Assembly (NCBI GenBank): GCA_025057975.1
Contig: JANWUV010000010.1
Location: 62,001 to 126,000 of the forward strand
Direction of reading: 5' to 3'
DNA length: 64,000 nucleotides
Origin: Chloracidobacterium sp.
GTDB lineage: Bacteria; Acidobacteriota; Blastocatellia; Chloracidobacteriales; Chloracidobacteriaceae
The notes beneath the pieces were generated by a model. That model was not told the DNA's origin, did no database searches, and saw only the letters and a list, made by a program, of their open reading frames with translations. Each line of letters starts with the position of its first letter. Position 1 is the stretch's first letter. Both the position numbers and the translations under genes were made by a program. This document shows, piece by piece, positions 54,061-63,190 of this stretch.

Positions 54061-55081
54061 CCGACGAACGGCGACCGCCGCGCGGTGGCGGGCGTACCTC
54101 TGCTGGGGCGTCATCGGTATTGGCGTCGCCTGCTTATACCCGCTTCAAGTACAGATGGATGCGACTTTTCGCGCCAACCGCGCTATCGAAGAAACACTCT
54201 ACATCCGGTCGGGGGAAACTGTCCGGCGGTTATGCTTCGGATTTGAAGGTGTGGTCTCTGACCTCTACTGGATTCGAACAGTGCAGTATTTTGGGCGCAA
54301 GCTCGGCGGCGGACTGACCGGTGAAGGGGCGGTGGATTTTTCCAAGCTTTCCAAAGACGACATGCCGTTGCTGGAGCCGATGCTCAACATCACGACGACG
54401 GTGGACCCCAACTTCGTCGCCGCGTACCGCACCGGCGCGATTTTTTTGGCTGAGTTCGACTATGACGCGGCGCTGGCGCTCCTGCGCAAAGGCATTGCTG
54501 TTCAGACCGACCGCCGGACGCTGTTTCGGATGTGGTCGGATTACGGAGCTATCTGCTGGCGGGCGAAGCGGTATGAGGCGTGCGCCGAAGCCTATCAGCG
54601 CGCGTCCGAGTTAGCCCTCAGCTCCAACGACCGGGATTGGACAGCTATGATGGCTGGCGCGGCTAGAACGCGCGGCGGTGACCGGCGAACTTCGTACCTC
54701 CTGCTTCAGCGGCTGCGTGACGAAGCCGAGCATGAGGGCGCACGGCTTGGCGCGGAATGGCGGCTCCAGCAACTGATGTCGCTGGACGAGCGAGACTTTC
54801 TCACACGAATGATTGCGCTGTTTCGGCAGGAAAACGGGCGCAATCCGGCGAACTTCGCTGAACTGTACCCGCTTGTTGTGGCGCACCGCCACGAAGCCTA
54901 CGACACGCTGGGGCGACCGCTGGCGCTGTTCCACGGGGATTTCGCCAAACGCTACGGACGCTATGACCATGTACCACTTGATCCAAGCGGCGTTCCCTAT
55001 CGCTACGATCCGGTGCGGGGTTGCGTCGGATTGGGGACAGAATCACGAGTAGCGCGTGACTTGGAGGAAGCCTGTCCCTAG
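54032..55081 (+). CDS. membrane-anchored TPR-like protein linked to ABC permease
   Basis: A 349-residue protein. Residues 20-45 form a membrane helix (AYLCWGVIGIGVACLYPL); the rest is helical with TPR-like periodicity (ATTVDPNFVAAYRTGAIFLAEFDYDAALALLRKGIAV, RYEACAEAYQRASELALSS) and an end rich in Tyr/Arg (HVPLDPSGVPYRYDP). Its start overlaps the permease gene by 29 nt; the in-frame ATG at 54032 is the only early one. The overlapping ATGA at the permease end is in another frame and too short. Together with the permease it may form an export or envelope complex, by inference. Confidence 0.75.
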   Translation: MSSSDGTSNDRRTATAARWRAYLCWGVIGIGVACLYPLQVQMDATFRANRAIEETLYIRSGETVRRLCFGFEGVVSDLYWIRTVQYFGRKLGGGLTGEGAVDFSKLSKDDMPLLEPMLNITTTVDPNFVAAYRTGAIFLAEFDYDAALALLRKGIAVQTDRRTLFRMWSDYGAICWRAKRYEACAEAYQRASELALSSNDRDWTAMMAGAARTRGGDRRTSYLLLQRLRDEAEHEGARLGAEWRLQQLMSLDERDFLTRMIALFRQENGRNPANFAELYPLVVAHRHEAYDTLGRPLALFHGDFAKRYGRYDHVPLDPSGVPYRYDPVRGCVGLGTESRVARDLEEACP

Positions 55082-55085
55082 TCCA

Positions 55086-56729
55086 TCACAAAACGACCGG
55101 GTCCATCGAGACCGTTTGTGGCGCGACCGGAACAGTAGTTTCATCATCGGCGGTTTGGCTAACCGGTTGAGCCAGTTGCAGCCGGCGGGCTTCCGCCTCG
55201 GCGCGTTTGCGTTGACTGGGAATGAACTCGTTCATCACAAACTGTTTCAGCGCAGCGACGACCTGTGGATCGAACTTGGTGCCGGTGCTTTCGTCAATCA
55301 ACTCCAGCACTTCCTCAATCGGCATTGGTTCGCGGTAGTGTCGCTTGTGCGTCAGCGCGTCAAAGAAGTCGGCGACGGCGATGATGCGCGCGCCCAGCGG
55401 AATTTCATCTCCCTTCAAGCCGAAGGGGTAGCCGCTGCCGTCGAGATTTTCGTGGTGTCCGGCGGCGACCAACGGTAAATCCTGCATATCGCGCGTAAAG
55501 TGAATCTTCGAAAGAATGTCGTAAGTGTTTTTGGCGTGGTCGCGCATGTGGGCGTATTCTTCAGGCGTCAGTTTGCCCGGCTTGCACAAGATTGCCTCGC
55601 GCGTCCCAATCTTGCCGTAGTCATGCAGTAGGCCTGCGTAGTAAATGCGCCGCCGTTCGGCCTCCGGTAGGTTCATGTACTTGGCAATCGCCCGCGAGTA
55701 GCGGGCCACCCGCGCCGAATGCCCCGCCGTTAGGTCATCGCGCGCGTCAATCGAGGCCGCCAGCGTCGTGATAAAGCTCTGGAACGTGATTTTTTGCTCC
55801 TCCAGCAGGTAAATGTTTTCCAGCGCTAACCCGGCCTGCCGCGAGACGGCCATCAAAAACTCCAACTCTTCGTCTTCAAAGGTTTTCTTGGTCGTCAAGT
55901 TGTCGAGGTAGCAAACACCCCACGTCCGAGTGGAAGAACTGATCGGCGCGCACATGACCGACCGAATGGATTGGAAGATAATGCTTTGCTGGCTAGCGAA
56001 ACGGGCGTCATTGCGGGCGTCTAGACACAACTCAGCAACGTTCGCTTCATAGACCCGGCGGACGATGGTTTGACTCGGCGACACATGCGCGGCGTCACCG
56101 TTGCGCACACGCGCCGCCTGCTGGCGTAGGGTGTTGTCTTTCGGGTCGGCCAGCAAAATCACGCCGCGTTCGGCCGGCAAGACGTCAAACAACAGCTTCA
56201 GCAGCTTTTCAGCTAGCTCTTCGCGCGTCGTCACGGTTAGGATGGCGCTGGTAATCTCATAAAGGGCCTTCAGCCGGCTAACCATCACCGCATTGGTCAG
56301 CTGGGCGGCGCGGATCAGCGACGTGTTGAGGTAGCGCGTCTGCGAGTGGTCAATGACCGACATGACCTGGTGCGGTTCAGGGACGTTGGCGGCCGCATTT
56401 TGGTTGACATACTCAAAGGTCATTTCCGTGCCGGCCAGCTTGCGTCCCAACGCAATCCGGTCGCCGCTGTGCAGCCGCGCCTCCGGCACGCGCTGGTCAT
56501 TGACATACGTCGCTCCTGTGCTGCTTCGGTCAATCAGCGTGGCGTGGAGACCGTCGAACCGAAGTTCGACATGCAGGCGTGAGACGTAAGGGTCGTCAAC
56601 TTGCAAGTCGTTGTCAGCCAAGCGACCAATGCGGAAAACCGGCTTGCTTAGCGCCAGAACAACTTCTTTGCCAGTTGCGTCCCGATACTTAAGCGTTCCC
56701 CACGCCGTGTCGGCGGCATGCTGATCCAT
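55086..56729 (-). CDS. FHA-GAF-HD-GYP protein (probable cyclic di-GMP phosphodiesterase)
   Basis: A 547-residue cytosolic signalling protein. FHA domain (about 25-95: FRIGRLADNDLQVDDPYVSRLHVEL, DRSSTGATYVN), GAF domain (about 160-310), HD-GYP domain (about 335-515): GHSARVARYSRAIAKYM, LLHDYGKIG with the HD pair, GHHENLDGSGYPFGLKGDEIP with GYP, ARIIAVADFFDALTHKRHYR. It would degrade cyclic di-GMP under control of a phosphothreonine ligand and a small molecule. ATG at 56729. It faces the TPR gene with four bases between stops. Confidence 0.93.
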   Translation of the reverse strand: MDQHAADTAWGTLKYRDATGKEVVLALSKPVFRIGRLADNDLQVDDPYVSRLHVELRFDGLHATLIDRSSTGATYVNDQRVPEARLHSGDRIALGRKLAGTEMTFEYVNQNAAANVPEPHQVMSVIDHSQTRYLNTSLIRAAQLTNAVMVSRLKALYEITSAILTVTTREELAEKLLKLLFDVLPAERGVILLADPKDNTLRQQAARVRNGDAAHVSPSQTIVRRVYEANVAELCLDARNDARFASQQSIIFQSIRSVMCAPISSSTRTWGVCYLDNLTTKKTFEDEELEFLMAVSRQAGLALENIYLLEEQKITFQSFITTLAASIDARDDLTAGHSARVARYSRAIAKYMNLPEAERRRIYYAGLLHDYGKIGTREAILCKPGKLTPEEYAHMRDHAKNTYDILSKIHFTRDMQDLPLVAAGHHENLDGSGYPFGLKGDEIPLGARIIAVADFFDALTHKRHYREPMPIEEVLELIDESTGTKFDPQVVAALKQFVMNEFIPSQRKRAEAEARRLQLAQPVSQTADDETTVPVAPQTVSMDPVVL

Positions 56730-56855
56730 AACAAAGCACCCTGTCGTCTAAACCGTTCCCGAACTTCGCGCTTCCAGCTCAAAGCGCGCGTCTAGCACAC
56801 GCTAAATCCACACTAAAGGAGCAAAAGAAACATTACGTACACTCACGGTAGCACG

Positions 56856-57719
56856 TCAACGTTGGGCTTGTCGCGTCGGCCTAGCGTATGGGGGCTGGCA
56901 CTTCGGACAAAAGTAGGTTGAACGCTGGCCCTGACGGATGCGCACAATAGGCGTGTCACAACGGATGCAGGGTTGACCTTCCCGGTCATACACCAGCAGG
57001 GCCTCGGCGTAAGCTGCGCCAAAGTACTGGCCGGCGATGCTTTCCGGGTTGACGTCTATCGTGCCGCCAGCCTCAATAGCGGTTTCCAGCAGAATCCGAA
57101 TCACCTCCCACAGGTCTTTGACTGTCGCCTTGGGGATAGCATTGGCCGGCGTCTGGGGGTGCACGCCGACGGCGAACAGCGCCTCCGCCGCGTAGATGTT
57201 CCCTAACCCGGCGACGCGCTTCTGATCGAGCAACACCTCTTTGATGGGACGCTGGGTGCTAGCCAGCACGCGCTGCAAGTAGGTCGGCGTAAAATCCGGG
57301 CCGAGCGGTTCCGGGGCCAGGTCACGCAATTCCTTGAGCTGATCCAGTTCGGCCGTCCGCGCCAAACGCATAACGGCAAAATGACGTTGGTCTTGGAACG
57401 CCAGTCGCCGGTCGTTGTCAAGGTCAAAGACCGCGTGAATGAATTTCGGCAGGGTGGCGTCAGGCGCAACAAACAGAAAGCGCCCAGACATCCGCAGGTG
57501 GACGACCATCGTATGGGCGTTGTCAAGGTGAAAGAGAAGATACTTGCCGCGTCGCCCGACGCCAGTAAAGGCGGCGCCGCGTACGCCTGCGACAAACGCT
57601 TCCACCACCTGCGGCGCGACAAGGCGCGAACGGGTGACCTCTGCGCGGACAATTCGTCGTCCATGGAGATGCGACTGCAAGGCGCGCGCCACGCCTTCTA
57701 CTTCAGGCAGTTCCGGCAT
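56856..57719 (-). CDS. mutM: formamidopyrimidine-DNA glycosylase
   Basis: A 287-residue DNA repair enzyme removing oxidised purines and nicking the strand. The N-terminal catalytic Pro2 and Glu3 are present in MPELPEVEGV; the Lys in GRRGKYLLFHL, the QRVLASTQRPIKEVLLDQKRVAGLGNIYAAEALF helix-hairpin and a C-terminal zinc finger (CIRCDTP and CPKCQ) are all seen. Start is the ATG at 57719, which gives the required free N-terminal Pro after Met removal. The exported BNR-repeat gene stops only five bases upstream on the same strand. Confidence 0.95.
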   Translation of the reverse strand: MPELPEVEGVARALQSHLHGRRIVRAEVTRSRLVAPQVVEAFVAGVRGAAFTGVGRRGKYLLFHLDNAHTMVVHLRMSGRFLFVAPDATLPKFIHAVFDLDNDRRLAFQDQRHFAVMRLARTAELDQLKELRDLAPEPLGPDFTPTYLQRVLASTQRPIKEVLLDQKRVAGLGNIYAAEALFAVGVHPQTPANAIPKATVKDLWEVIRILLETAIEAGGTIDVNPESIAGQYFGAAYAEALLVYDREGQPCIRCDTPIVRIRQGQRSTYFCPKCQPPYARPTRQAQR

Positions 57720-57724
57720 CGCGG

Positions 57725-59881
57725 TTACTGGTTCGACGCCGTGGCGGTCAGTGCCGGAAGGGTTACAATCATCACGCCCGACGTGACCGAACCGGCGTAC
57801 ATCCGCCCGGTTGTAAAGGGATCGAACGCCGCCGCCCACATCCGGCGCCCCGGTAGTTCGGCCCGCCAATCAAGGCGATAAAAAAGCTGTCCACCATTGA
57901 CCGAAAGGTACAGGCCTCCGCCCTGCGCATCGCCAACTAGCACCTCATCGGCGTTGCGTGGGTTGAACCGAATCACGGCAATGTCACCAAAACCGATGCC
58001 GCGCGCCAATCGTTCCCAGCTTTTGCCGCCGTCGTAGCTTACGTAGGCCGTCCGGCGCGTCCCGACCAAGATCACCTCCGGCTGGCGCGGATGGATGGCG
58101 ATTTCCTGCACACAGGTGGCGTCTTTGGCAGCCTGCATCGGCAGGGCCGCGCGCTCCCATGTTGCGCCGCCGTCCCGACTGACCAGCAAACCGTCGGAAA
58201 CGCCGGCCAGCACAACATCCGAGTTCCGAGGCGATACGGCGACGGAAAAAACCCGTCCGCGGTAGGTTCCAAGGCGAATCTTCTCCCAGCCTTTCACCGG
58301 ATTGTCCGTACGGAACAAGCCGTCCCAGGCGGCGGCGTAGAGCCAACCGTCGCCGGTCGAGGCTAGTTCAACCACGTGTCCCTTCAACCGCTGCCGCAGA
58401 ACGGTTCGACGAGCAGTTAGGCGTGCCGCCGGGCGACCTTTGACGGATGGGCGCGTGCGTGGAACCAGAGACGTCGCCGCCGGTCGCCGACCACCCGGCG
58501 CGACCGGCGTCGGTTTCCAGTCAGCGGGTGGATTGGCGGGTTGCCAGAGGCCGCCGCTGTTGTCTGTAAAAAATACGCCGTCGTTGGTGGCGGCGTAGAG
58601 ACGCCGCGAGTCGCCGACAGGCGCATGCAGACCGTACACATCGCGCGCGCCAAGGCCCTGCGAGGCGGGCTGCCACGTATGCCCCAGATCGGTGGAGACA
58701 TAGACGCCGCCTTCCGCCCCGTTGAACATCACCGAGGCGAAGATGCGCCCGCGCTGCATGCTGTCGGCTAGCAGTCCTGAAATCCGCCGCGTAACGAAAC
58801 CATTGTTGGAGGGACGGAAAGTCATCCCGCCGTCTTCGCTGATGAGGACGCCGCGATTTTCCGTCCCAACAATCACGCGATCCGGCGCGGTGGGATGAAT
58901 GCGAATCTCGTTGATGGTGGTCGTGGACGGAAGCACCTGCCGCCACGTGTCGCCACCGTCAGTGGTGCGCCACAGCCCCTCGGTCGTCCCAGCGAAAATT
59001 TCCTTCTCGCGCGTCGGATGGGGGAAAATGACGTGCGTCCGGCGTGCGCTATAGGGAATGCCTTTGAACTTCGTCCAGTTGCGGCCACCGTCCAAGCTGC
59101 GGTAGATGCCGCTACACGCGCTGCAATACACTCGTTCGGGGTCAAAGGCGTCAATGGCGATGCTGAAGATGTCGGAGTCCTCAATGAGCTTGGAAGCTTC
59201 ACCGTGGATGAAGGTCCAGTTCTTGCCGCCGTCAGTGGTCTTCCACGGGAGATACCATGTTCCGACATACACTGTATCGGGACTGCGCGGATCAATCGCC
59301 ACGGACTCAATGTTGCGGAGGCCGCTGTGACCAGCCGGCGACAGCCGCTCCCACGTCTCGCCCCCGTCAGTGGAACGAAATGCGCCGGTAAGTGTTCCAG
59401 CGACCAAAATTCGCGCATCACTTGGCGCCATGGCGAGCGCACGCACCGACGCCTGCTTGAAGACTTCGCGCCAGGTCCGGCCGCCGTCGGTGGATTTGTA
59501 CACGCCGCCCTCCTGGTCGTTCTCAAGCATCCAGACGGCAGCGTAAAGCGTATCCGTCGCCGTCGGGTCAATCAGAATACTTTCCACAATGTACTGTGAG
59601 CGATTGAAGCTCGGTAGCCACCGCCAAGTTTGCGCCCCGTCGGTCGTGGCGTAGATTTGTCCATCCGCCGTACCGATAAACAGGCGCTGGGGATTGGTCG
59701 GGTCCTGCGCCAACGCGCGCACCGTCCCGCCGAAAGGGCCGGTGACTTTCCATTCGACTTGCTCAGCCAAGATGGAAGTCAACAGCGGGGTTTCGGCAAC
59801 GACTGCGTGGGTGTGAGCCGGCGCTGCCAACCCGACAAGCAAGGCGCAAGGTAAAAGAAGGAGGGCGAACAACCTTTTCAT
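57725..59881 (-). CDS. exported BNR/sortilin-like repeat protein
   Basis: A 718-residue exported protein. A signal peptide (FALLLLPCALLVGLAAPAHTHA) is followed by multiple BNR-type repeats with the pattern W..TDGG.TW (e.g. YATTDGAQTWRWL, YKSTDGGRTWREV, FRSTDGGETWERL, YRSLDGGRNWTKF, LWRTTDGGDTWRQV), spread through most of the length, so a beta-propeller fold of the sialidase/VPS10 type is expected. The middle (about 470-510) has a linker without the repeat. It would bind glycans or proteins outside the cell. Start at 59881 gives the signal; an upstream in-frame ATG is unlikely. Operon-like with mutM and the SDR gene. Confidence 0.88.
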   Translation of the reverse strand: MKRLFALLLLPCALLVGLAAPAHTHAVVAETPLLTSILAEQVEWKVTGPFGGTVRALAQDPTNPQRLFIGTADGQIYATTDGAQTWRWLPSFNRSQYIVESILIDPTATDTLYAAVWMLENDQEGGVYKSTDGGRTWREVFKQASVRALAMAPSDARILVAGTLTGAFRSTDGGETWERLSPAGHSGLRNIESVAIDPRSPDTVYVGTWYLPWKTTDGGKNWTFIHGEASKLIEDSDIFSIAIDAFDPERVYCSACSGIYRSLDGGRNWTKFKGIPYSARRTHVIFPHPTREKEIFAGTTEGLWRTTDGGDTWRQVLPSTTTINEIRIHPTAPDRVIVGTENRGVLISEDGGMTFRPSNNGFVTRRISGLLADSMQRGRIFASVMFNGAEGGVYVSTDLGHTWQPASQGLGARDVYGLHAPVGDSRRLYAATNDGVFFTDNSGGLWQPANPPADWKPTPVAPGGRRPAATSLVPRTRPSVKGRPAARLTARRTVLRQRLKGHVVELASTGDGWLYAAAWDGLFRTDNPVKGWEKIRLGTYRGRVFSVAVSPRNSDVVLAGVSDGLLVSRDGGATWERAALPMQAAKDATCVQEIAIHPRQPEVILVGTRRTAYVSYDGGKSWERLARGIGFGDIAVIRFNPRNADEVLVGDAQGGGLYLSVNGGQLFYRLDWRAELPGRRMWAAAFDPFTTGRMYAGSVTSGVMIVTLPALTATASNQ

Positions 59882-59936
59882 TTTCTTGCTTTTGAACAAA
59901 GGAATCGCAGTTTTTACATAAAGTCGCGCGAGCATA

Positions 59937-60659
59937 TCACGTCTCAGTTGGCGGCGTCAGCCGGTCGAGTGGAAGTCCAAGGCGATAACCAGCGTCCACA
60001 AAAAGTGTTTCTCCGGTCACGGCGTCGGCCTGCAGCAAATACAGGAGCGCCTGCGTGATGTCGTCCGGCGTCACACCTCGGCGCGCTGCGGTAAAGTCAA
60101 CCCGTCCCGGCGCAATGGCGTTGACTTGAACCACTGGCGCAAGGGCTTTCGCCATGCTTTCGGTTAGCATGATGAGACCGGCCTTGGAGACGTTGTAGTG
60201 GATATAGTCCGTCCACGGTCGGACGCCACCGACACAGGCTATGTTGATGATTTTGCCGCGTCCCTGCGCCGTCATCAGGGCGGCGGCCCGGCGCGCACAC
60301 CAAAAGGGCGCCGTCAGGTTGACGGCGAGGGTTTGTTCCCAGTCGGCGTCGGTGAGTTCGAGAAACGGACGGCGCTCAAAAACGGCGGCGTTGTTGACGA
60401 GAATGTGCAGCGCGCCAAAGCGGTTTTTGACGGCCTCAAACAGAGCCTCCACGTCGGAGGCGCGGCGCAAGTCGGCGGAAAAAACTTCGACGACGGCGCC
60501 GGCTGTGCGCAGTTCAGCCGCCAGCGCCTCAGCCGCCGCGTGGGAGGTGTGGCAGTGAAGCGCGACGTGGACGCCGTGCGCTGCAAGCGCGCGCGCCATA
60601 GCAGCGCCCAAACGCCGCGCGCCACCCGTCACCAACGCGATGCTCTCGGCCAGTTGCAT
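59937..60659 (-). CDS. short-chain dehydrogenase/reductase, pteridine-reductase-like
   Basis: A 240-residue SDR with the N-terminal NADP-binding pattern VTGGARRLGAAMARALAAHG, LVNNAAVF and the catalytic YNVSK (Tyr and Lys). The expected catalytic Ser position reads NIACVGG rather than NISSVGG, a change also seen in pteridine-reductase/FolM-type members. It might reduce a pterin or an acyl chain; the substrate is unproven. ATG at 60659. It is followed on the same strand by the BNR protein with 55 bases between. Confidence 0.85.
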   Translation of the reverse strand: MQLAESIALVTGGARRLGAAMARALAAHGVHVALHCHTSHAAAEALAAELRTAGAVVEVFSADLRRASDVEALFEAVKNRFGALHILVNNAAVFERRPFLELTDADWEQTLAVNLTAPFWCARRAAALMTAQGRGKIINIACVGGVRPWTDYIHYNVSKAGLIMLTESMAKALAPVVQVNAIAPGRVDFTAARRGVTPDDITQALLYLLQADAVTGETLFVDAGYRLGLPLDRLTPPTET

Positions 60660-60750
60660 CGTTGCTTCTTGCAGTACGGTTCATTTGGGCGAACAGGTCT
60701 GGCTATGGCATTGTGCTTCTAGCCGATCCCGCCGCGGCAAGGCTACGTTG

Positions 60751-60954
60751 ATGTCGCTAGAAAAGAAACCACGTCGTCCGTTGGTTGCTTGGGCGCTGCC
60801 AGCGTTTTTCGTGGCGGTAGGTACGTGGTACATCGCCGAGTGGGCGATGACGCCGCCGCATACGCCGACCTTTCGGGTGCTCCTTGGCGTCGTGCTACTA
60901 CTGTACGGCGGAGTGCGGCTCATCAACCTACGACGCTTCCTGCGCAGTGGATAG
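60751..60954 (+). CDS. small two-helix membrane protein
   Basis: A 67-residue protein. After a basic start (LEKKPRRP) come two hydrophobic segments, ALPAFFVAVGTWYIAEWAM and FRVLLGVVLLLYGGVRLI, separated by TPPHTP. The basic end (NLRRFLRSG) fits the positive-inside rule. Function unknown. The ATG at 60751 is used; the frame is open upstream but overlaps the start of the divergent SDR gene. A hairpin with a T run follows. Confidence 0.6.
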   Translation: MSLEKKPRRPLVAWALPAFFVAVGTWYIAEWAMTPPHTPTFRVLLGVVLLLYGGVRLINLRRFLRSG

Positions 60955-60990
60955 TGTGCTCCTCAGGCCGCTGTACTTCGCTTCCTCATA

Positions 60991-61037
60991 AAAACGGCAT
61001 CCGTGGAAGGCAGGCGTCCGCCGCCCGCGGATGTTTT
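60991..61037. terminator. probable bidirectional terminator between convergent genes
   Basis: CATCCG (60998-61003) pairs with CGGATG (61028-61033) around a G/C-rich loop region, preceded by AAAA and followed by TTTT, so each strand would read a stem with a T run. It lies between the small membrane protein gene and the UspA gene, which converge. Confidence 0.5.
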
Positions 61038-61104
61038 CCCAAACGTCTGCAGGCGGCAGGCAGGCATCTAGAGCAGGCAAAAGCGCGATACTCCACGCCG
61101 GCGA

Positions 61105-62022
61105 CTAGGCTTCGGTGGTGTCCGGTGGGACAACAAGCACCGGGCAGGTCATTTCACGAATCACACGCTCAACGTGATGCCCAAGCGGTTGCCCGGAGCT
61201 GCGATCGCCACAACCCATCACAATCACGTCAGCTTCAATTTCTTGAGCGACTTGCAAGGTGGCCTCATACGCGCGACCGTCACAGAGCCGCGCTTCAAAC
61301 TGGACGCCCGCCGCCGCTGCTTCCGCCGCCAACTCCTCAAAACGGGCTTCGGCGTTACGGCGCACCAGCGCCACAGCATCGTCCTCGCCCGGTTTGGCGC
61401 GCATCGGAAAGTAGCCTAGAACGACGTGGACGGCATGCAACCCTGTTACTTTCGCGCCGTACTCTTTCGCCAGCGCGAAGGTCATGCGTTTGGCGGCGTC
61501 AGTCAGGGGGTGGAAATCCGTGGCAAAGAGAATGCGGTTAAGGGCGATCGTTGTTTCAGAACCTTTGTAATACACAAAGTCACGTGACGGCGGGCGGGCG
61601 ACAAGCGTTGGACATGGGACACTTTCCAGCACCGTCAAGGCCGTTGAGCCGATCAACGGGCGCGTTAGAAAGCCTCGGCGCTGGGTTGCCATCACAAGCA
61701 ATGAAACGTCTTTTTCCTTGACGACACGCAGAATTTCGGTCGCTGGCTCGCCTTCAGCCAGCATCGCGTGGGCATCGAGACCCTGAAGGACTTCATGTTG
61801 AAGCATTTCCTCTAGCTCGCGGCGAATGCCCACCAGCCACTCATAGCCGTTTTCCGCCAACGCACGTTCGGAAAGGCGCAGCGCCTGCGCCGGCAGCGAG
61901 GCGTTTTGGACATTGAGCAGCGTCACTCGCCCACCGCTGTGCCGCGCAAAAGCGGCGGCGTACTTCAGCAAGCTGCGCGACAGGGGAGAGAAATCGGTGG
62001 CAAAGAGGACGTGTTTGAACAT
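61105..62022 (-). CDS. tandem universal stress protein (two UspA domains)
   Basis: A 305-residue protein of two UspA domains (1-150 and 160-300). Each begins with the family pattern (KHVLFATDFSPLSRSLLKYAAAFAR, RILFATDFHPLTDAAKRMTFALAKEYG) and each has the Gly-rich ATP-binding turn near its end (IGSTALTVLESVPCPTLVARP, GHHVERVIREMTCPVLVVPP). Such proteins respond to starvation, oxidative or light stress. Start at 62022 is chosen because the N-terminus then matches the family exactly. Next on the same strand upstream is the ferritin-like gene. Confidence 0.92.
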   Translation of the reverse strand: MFKHVLFATDFSPLSRSLLKYAAAFARHSGGRVTLLNVQNASLPAQALRLSERALAENGYEWLVGIRRELEEMLQHEVLQGLDAHAMLAEGEPATEILRVVKEKDVSLLVMATQRRGFLTRPLIGSTALTVLESVPCPTLVARPPSRDFVYYKGSETTIALNRILFATDFHPLTDAAKRMTFALAKEYGAKVTGLHAVHVVLGYFPMRAKPGEDDAVALVRRNAEARFEELAAEAAAAGVQFEARLCDGRAYEATLQVAQEIEADVIVMGCGDRSSGQPLGHHVERVIREMTCPVLVVPPDTTEA

Positions 62023-62181
62023 GGCGTCGAAGTCGGATTCAACCGGCGGTGACACAGCCGTACGAATCCTCCCCGTACGGGGTTGAGCAACGGCATGACG
62101 GCCAATCCAGCGTAGCGCACCCAACCGTCCTACGCCTATCGGAAAAATCGCCGGGAGACGCCGTCTCAACCCCCACCGACG

Positions 62182-63087
62182 CTACGCCGCTTGTGCCTGC
62201 GGCTGCCACAGGCTTTCTACAGCGCGGCGCGCATCCGCCGCCAAGCGGCCCAACAACGAATCGCTTCCCAACGGTCGCCCGTCGAGGATGCGCCGCACAT
62301 CTTCACGAACCTGTTCGCGCAGCCGCGCCGACGACAGAATGGTTTCCACCAACTGCCATCGCGCCCCTAGCAAGGGTAGGGGGTTGGCGGCCCGCAAAAA
62401 TTGTCCAACGACATAAGGAAGTTGGCGCTCGACAGGCAGTTCGCGGGCGATGTCCACAATGCGCCGCAGGCGGCGCAGCGGTGCGCCCGGCATGATGTCC
62501 AGCGAGGTTTCGTAGGCGGCTTGCTCAATGACTTCAAACTTCGCCTGCGCCCGCCGCACTTCCGCTTCGCGGCCCTCGGCTTTGAGCCGCGCCAGTTGTT
62601 CGTTGCCCCACCGAACATGCCCGGCTTCTTCATTCTTGATCTGATTGAGCAGTTTGAAGGCCTTGCTTTCTTTGGGCAACGTAGAAACGTGCAGGGCGAA
62701 GCTGAACAACCCGCGCTTCTCTGTCACGTTGAGCGCAGCCAGCAGTTCAACTTCATCTAGTTGGTTGGGGTCGCTGCTCGCCGTCGCCAGCGCGGCAAAC
62801 TCGTCTACATACTTGACGCCGAGCGGCGGGCGCGGCGCGTCGCCCAAATCCGTCATGATGTCGGCGATCATTGCCGCGTGGCGGAATTCGTCGTCTGCAT
62901 GGTGGACTAGCGCCTCGGCGAGCTGCGGATTGGTCGCTTCTGTGCGGGTCGCCAGCGCGGCGATGCCCTCCGCGCCATGGTATTCCGAGTAGTAGTAGAG
63001 GTTCATCGTCGCCCAATGCAGGTCAGGATCGGCGACAATGCGCGCGAAGACCTGACGCATGGCGGCTTCCTGACGAGTAGCTGACAT
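62182..63087 (-). CDS. di-iron ferritin-like protein
   Basis: A 301-residue four-helix protein with two ExxH motifs, DDEFRHAAM (Glu67, His70) and NEEAGHVRWG (Glu154, His157), and additional Glu ligands near 40 and 123 (EYHGAEGIAAL, VTEKRGLF): a ferritin-like di-iron site. The C-terminal 100 residues are helical without a clear motif. It belongs to the ferritin-like superfamily; whether it is an oxidase, oxygenase or storage protein cannot be told. AGGAG-like GGGAG is about 8 nt before the ATG at 63087. Upstream of the UspA gene on the same strand. Confidence 0.8.
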   Translation of the reverse strand: MSATRQEAAMRQVFARIVADPDLHWATMNLYYYSEYHGAEGIAALATRTEATNPQLAEALVHHADDEFRHAAMIADIMTDLGDAPRPPLGVKYVDEFAALATASSDPNQLDEVELLAALNVTEKRGLFSFALHVSTLPKESKAFKLLNQIKNEEAGHVRWGNEQLARLKAEGREAEVRRAQAKFEVIEQAAYETSLDIMPGAPLRRLRRIVDIARELPVERQLPYVVGQFLRAANPLPLLGARWQLVETILSSARLREQVREDVRRILDGRPLGSDSLLGRLAADARRAVESLWQPQAQAA

Positions 63088-63190
63088 GCAACTTCTCCCA
63101 AAACCGGCGGGAATGTGTTTTCTGGGGGATGATGGTCGTACTGTAAATCACCGGCGGCGACTTGAAAACCCATGCGGCAAGGCACGCCTG

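Noticed and set aside
62182-63087. AcsF-type magnesium-protoporphyrin cyclase
   Set aside because: It has two ExxH motifs, but the characteristic AcsF segments (such as NEDRH-like stretches with its usual spacing) are not seen; called only ferritin-like.
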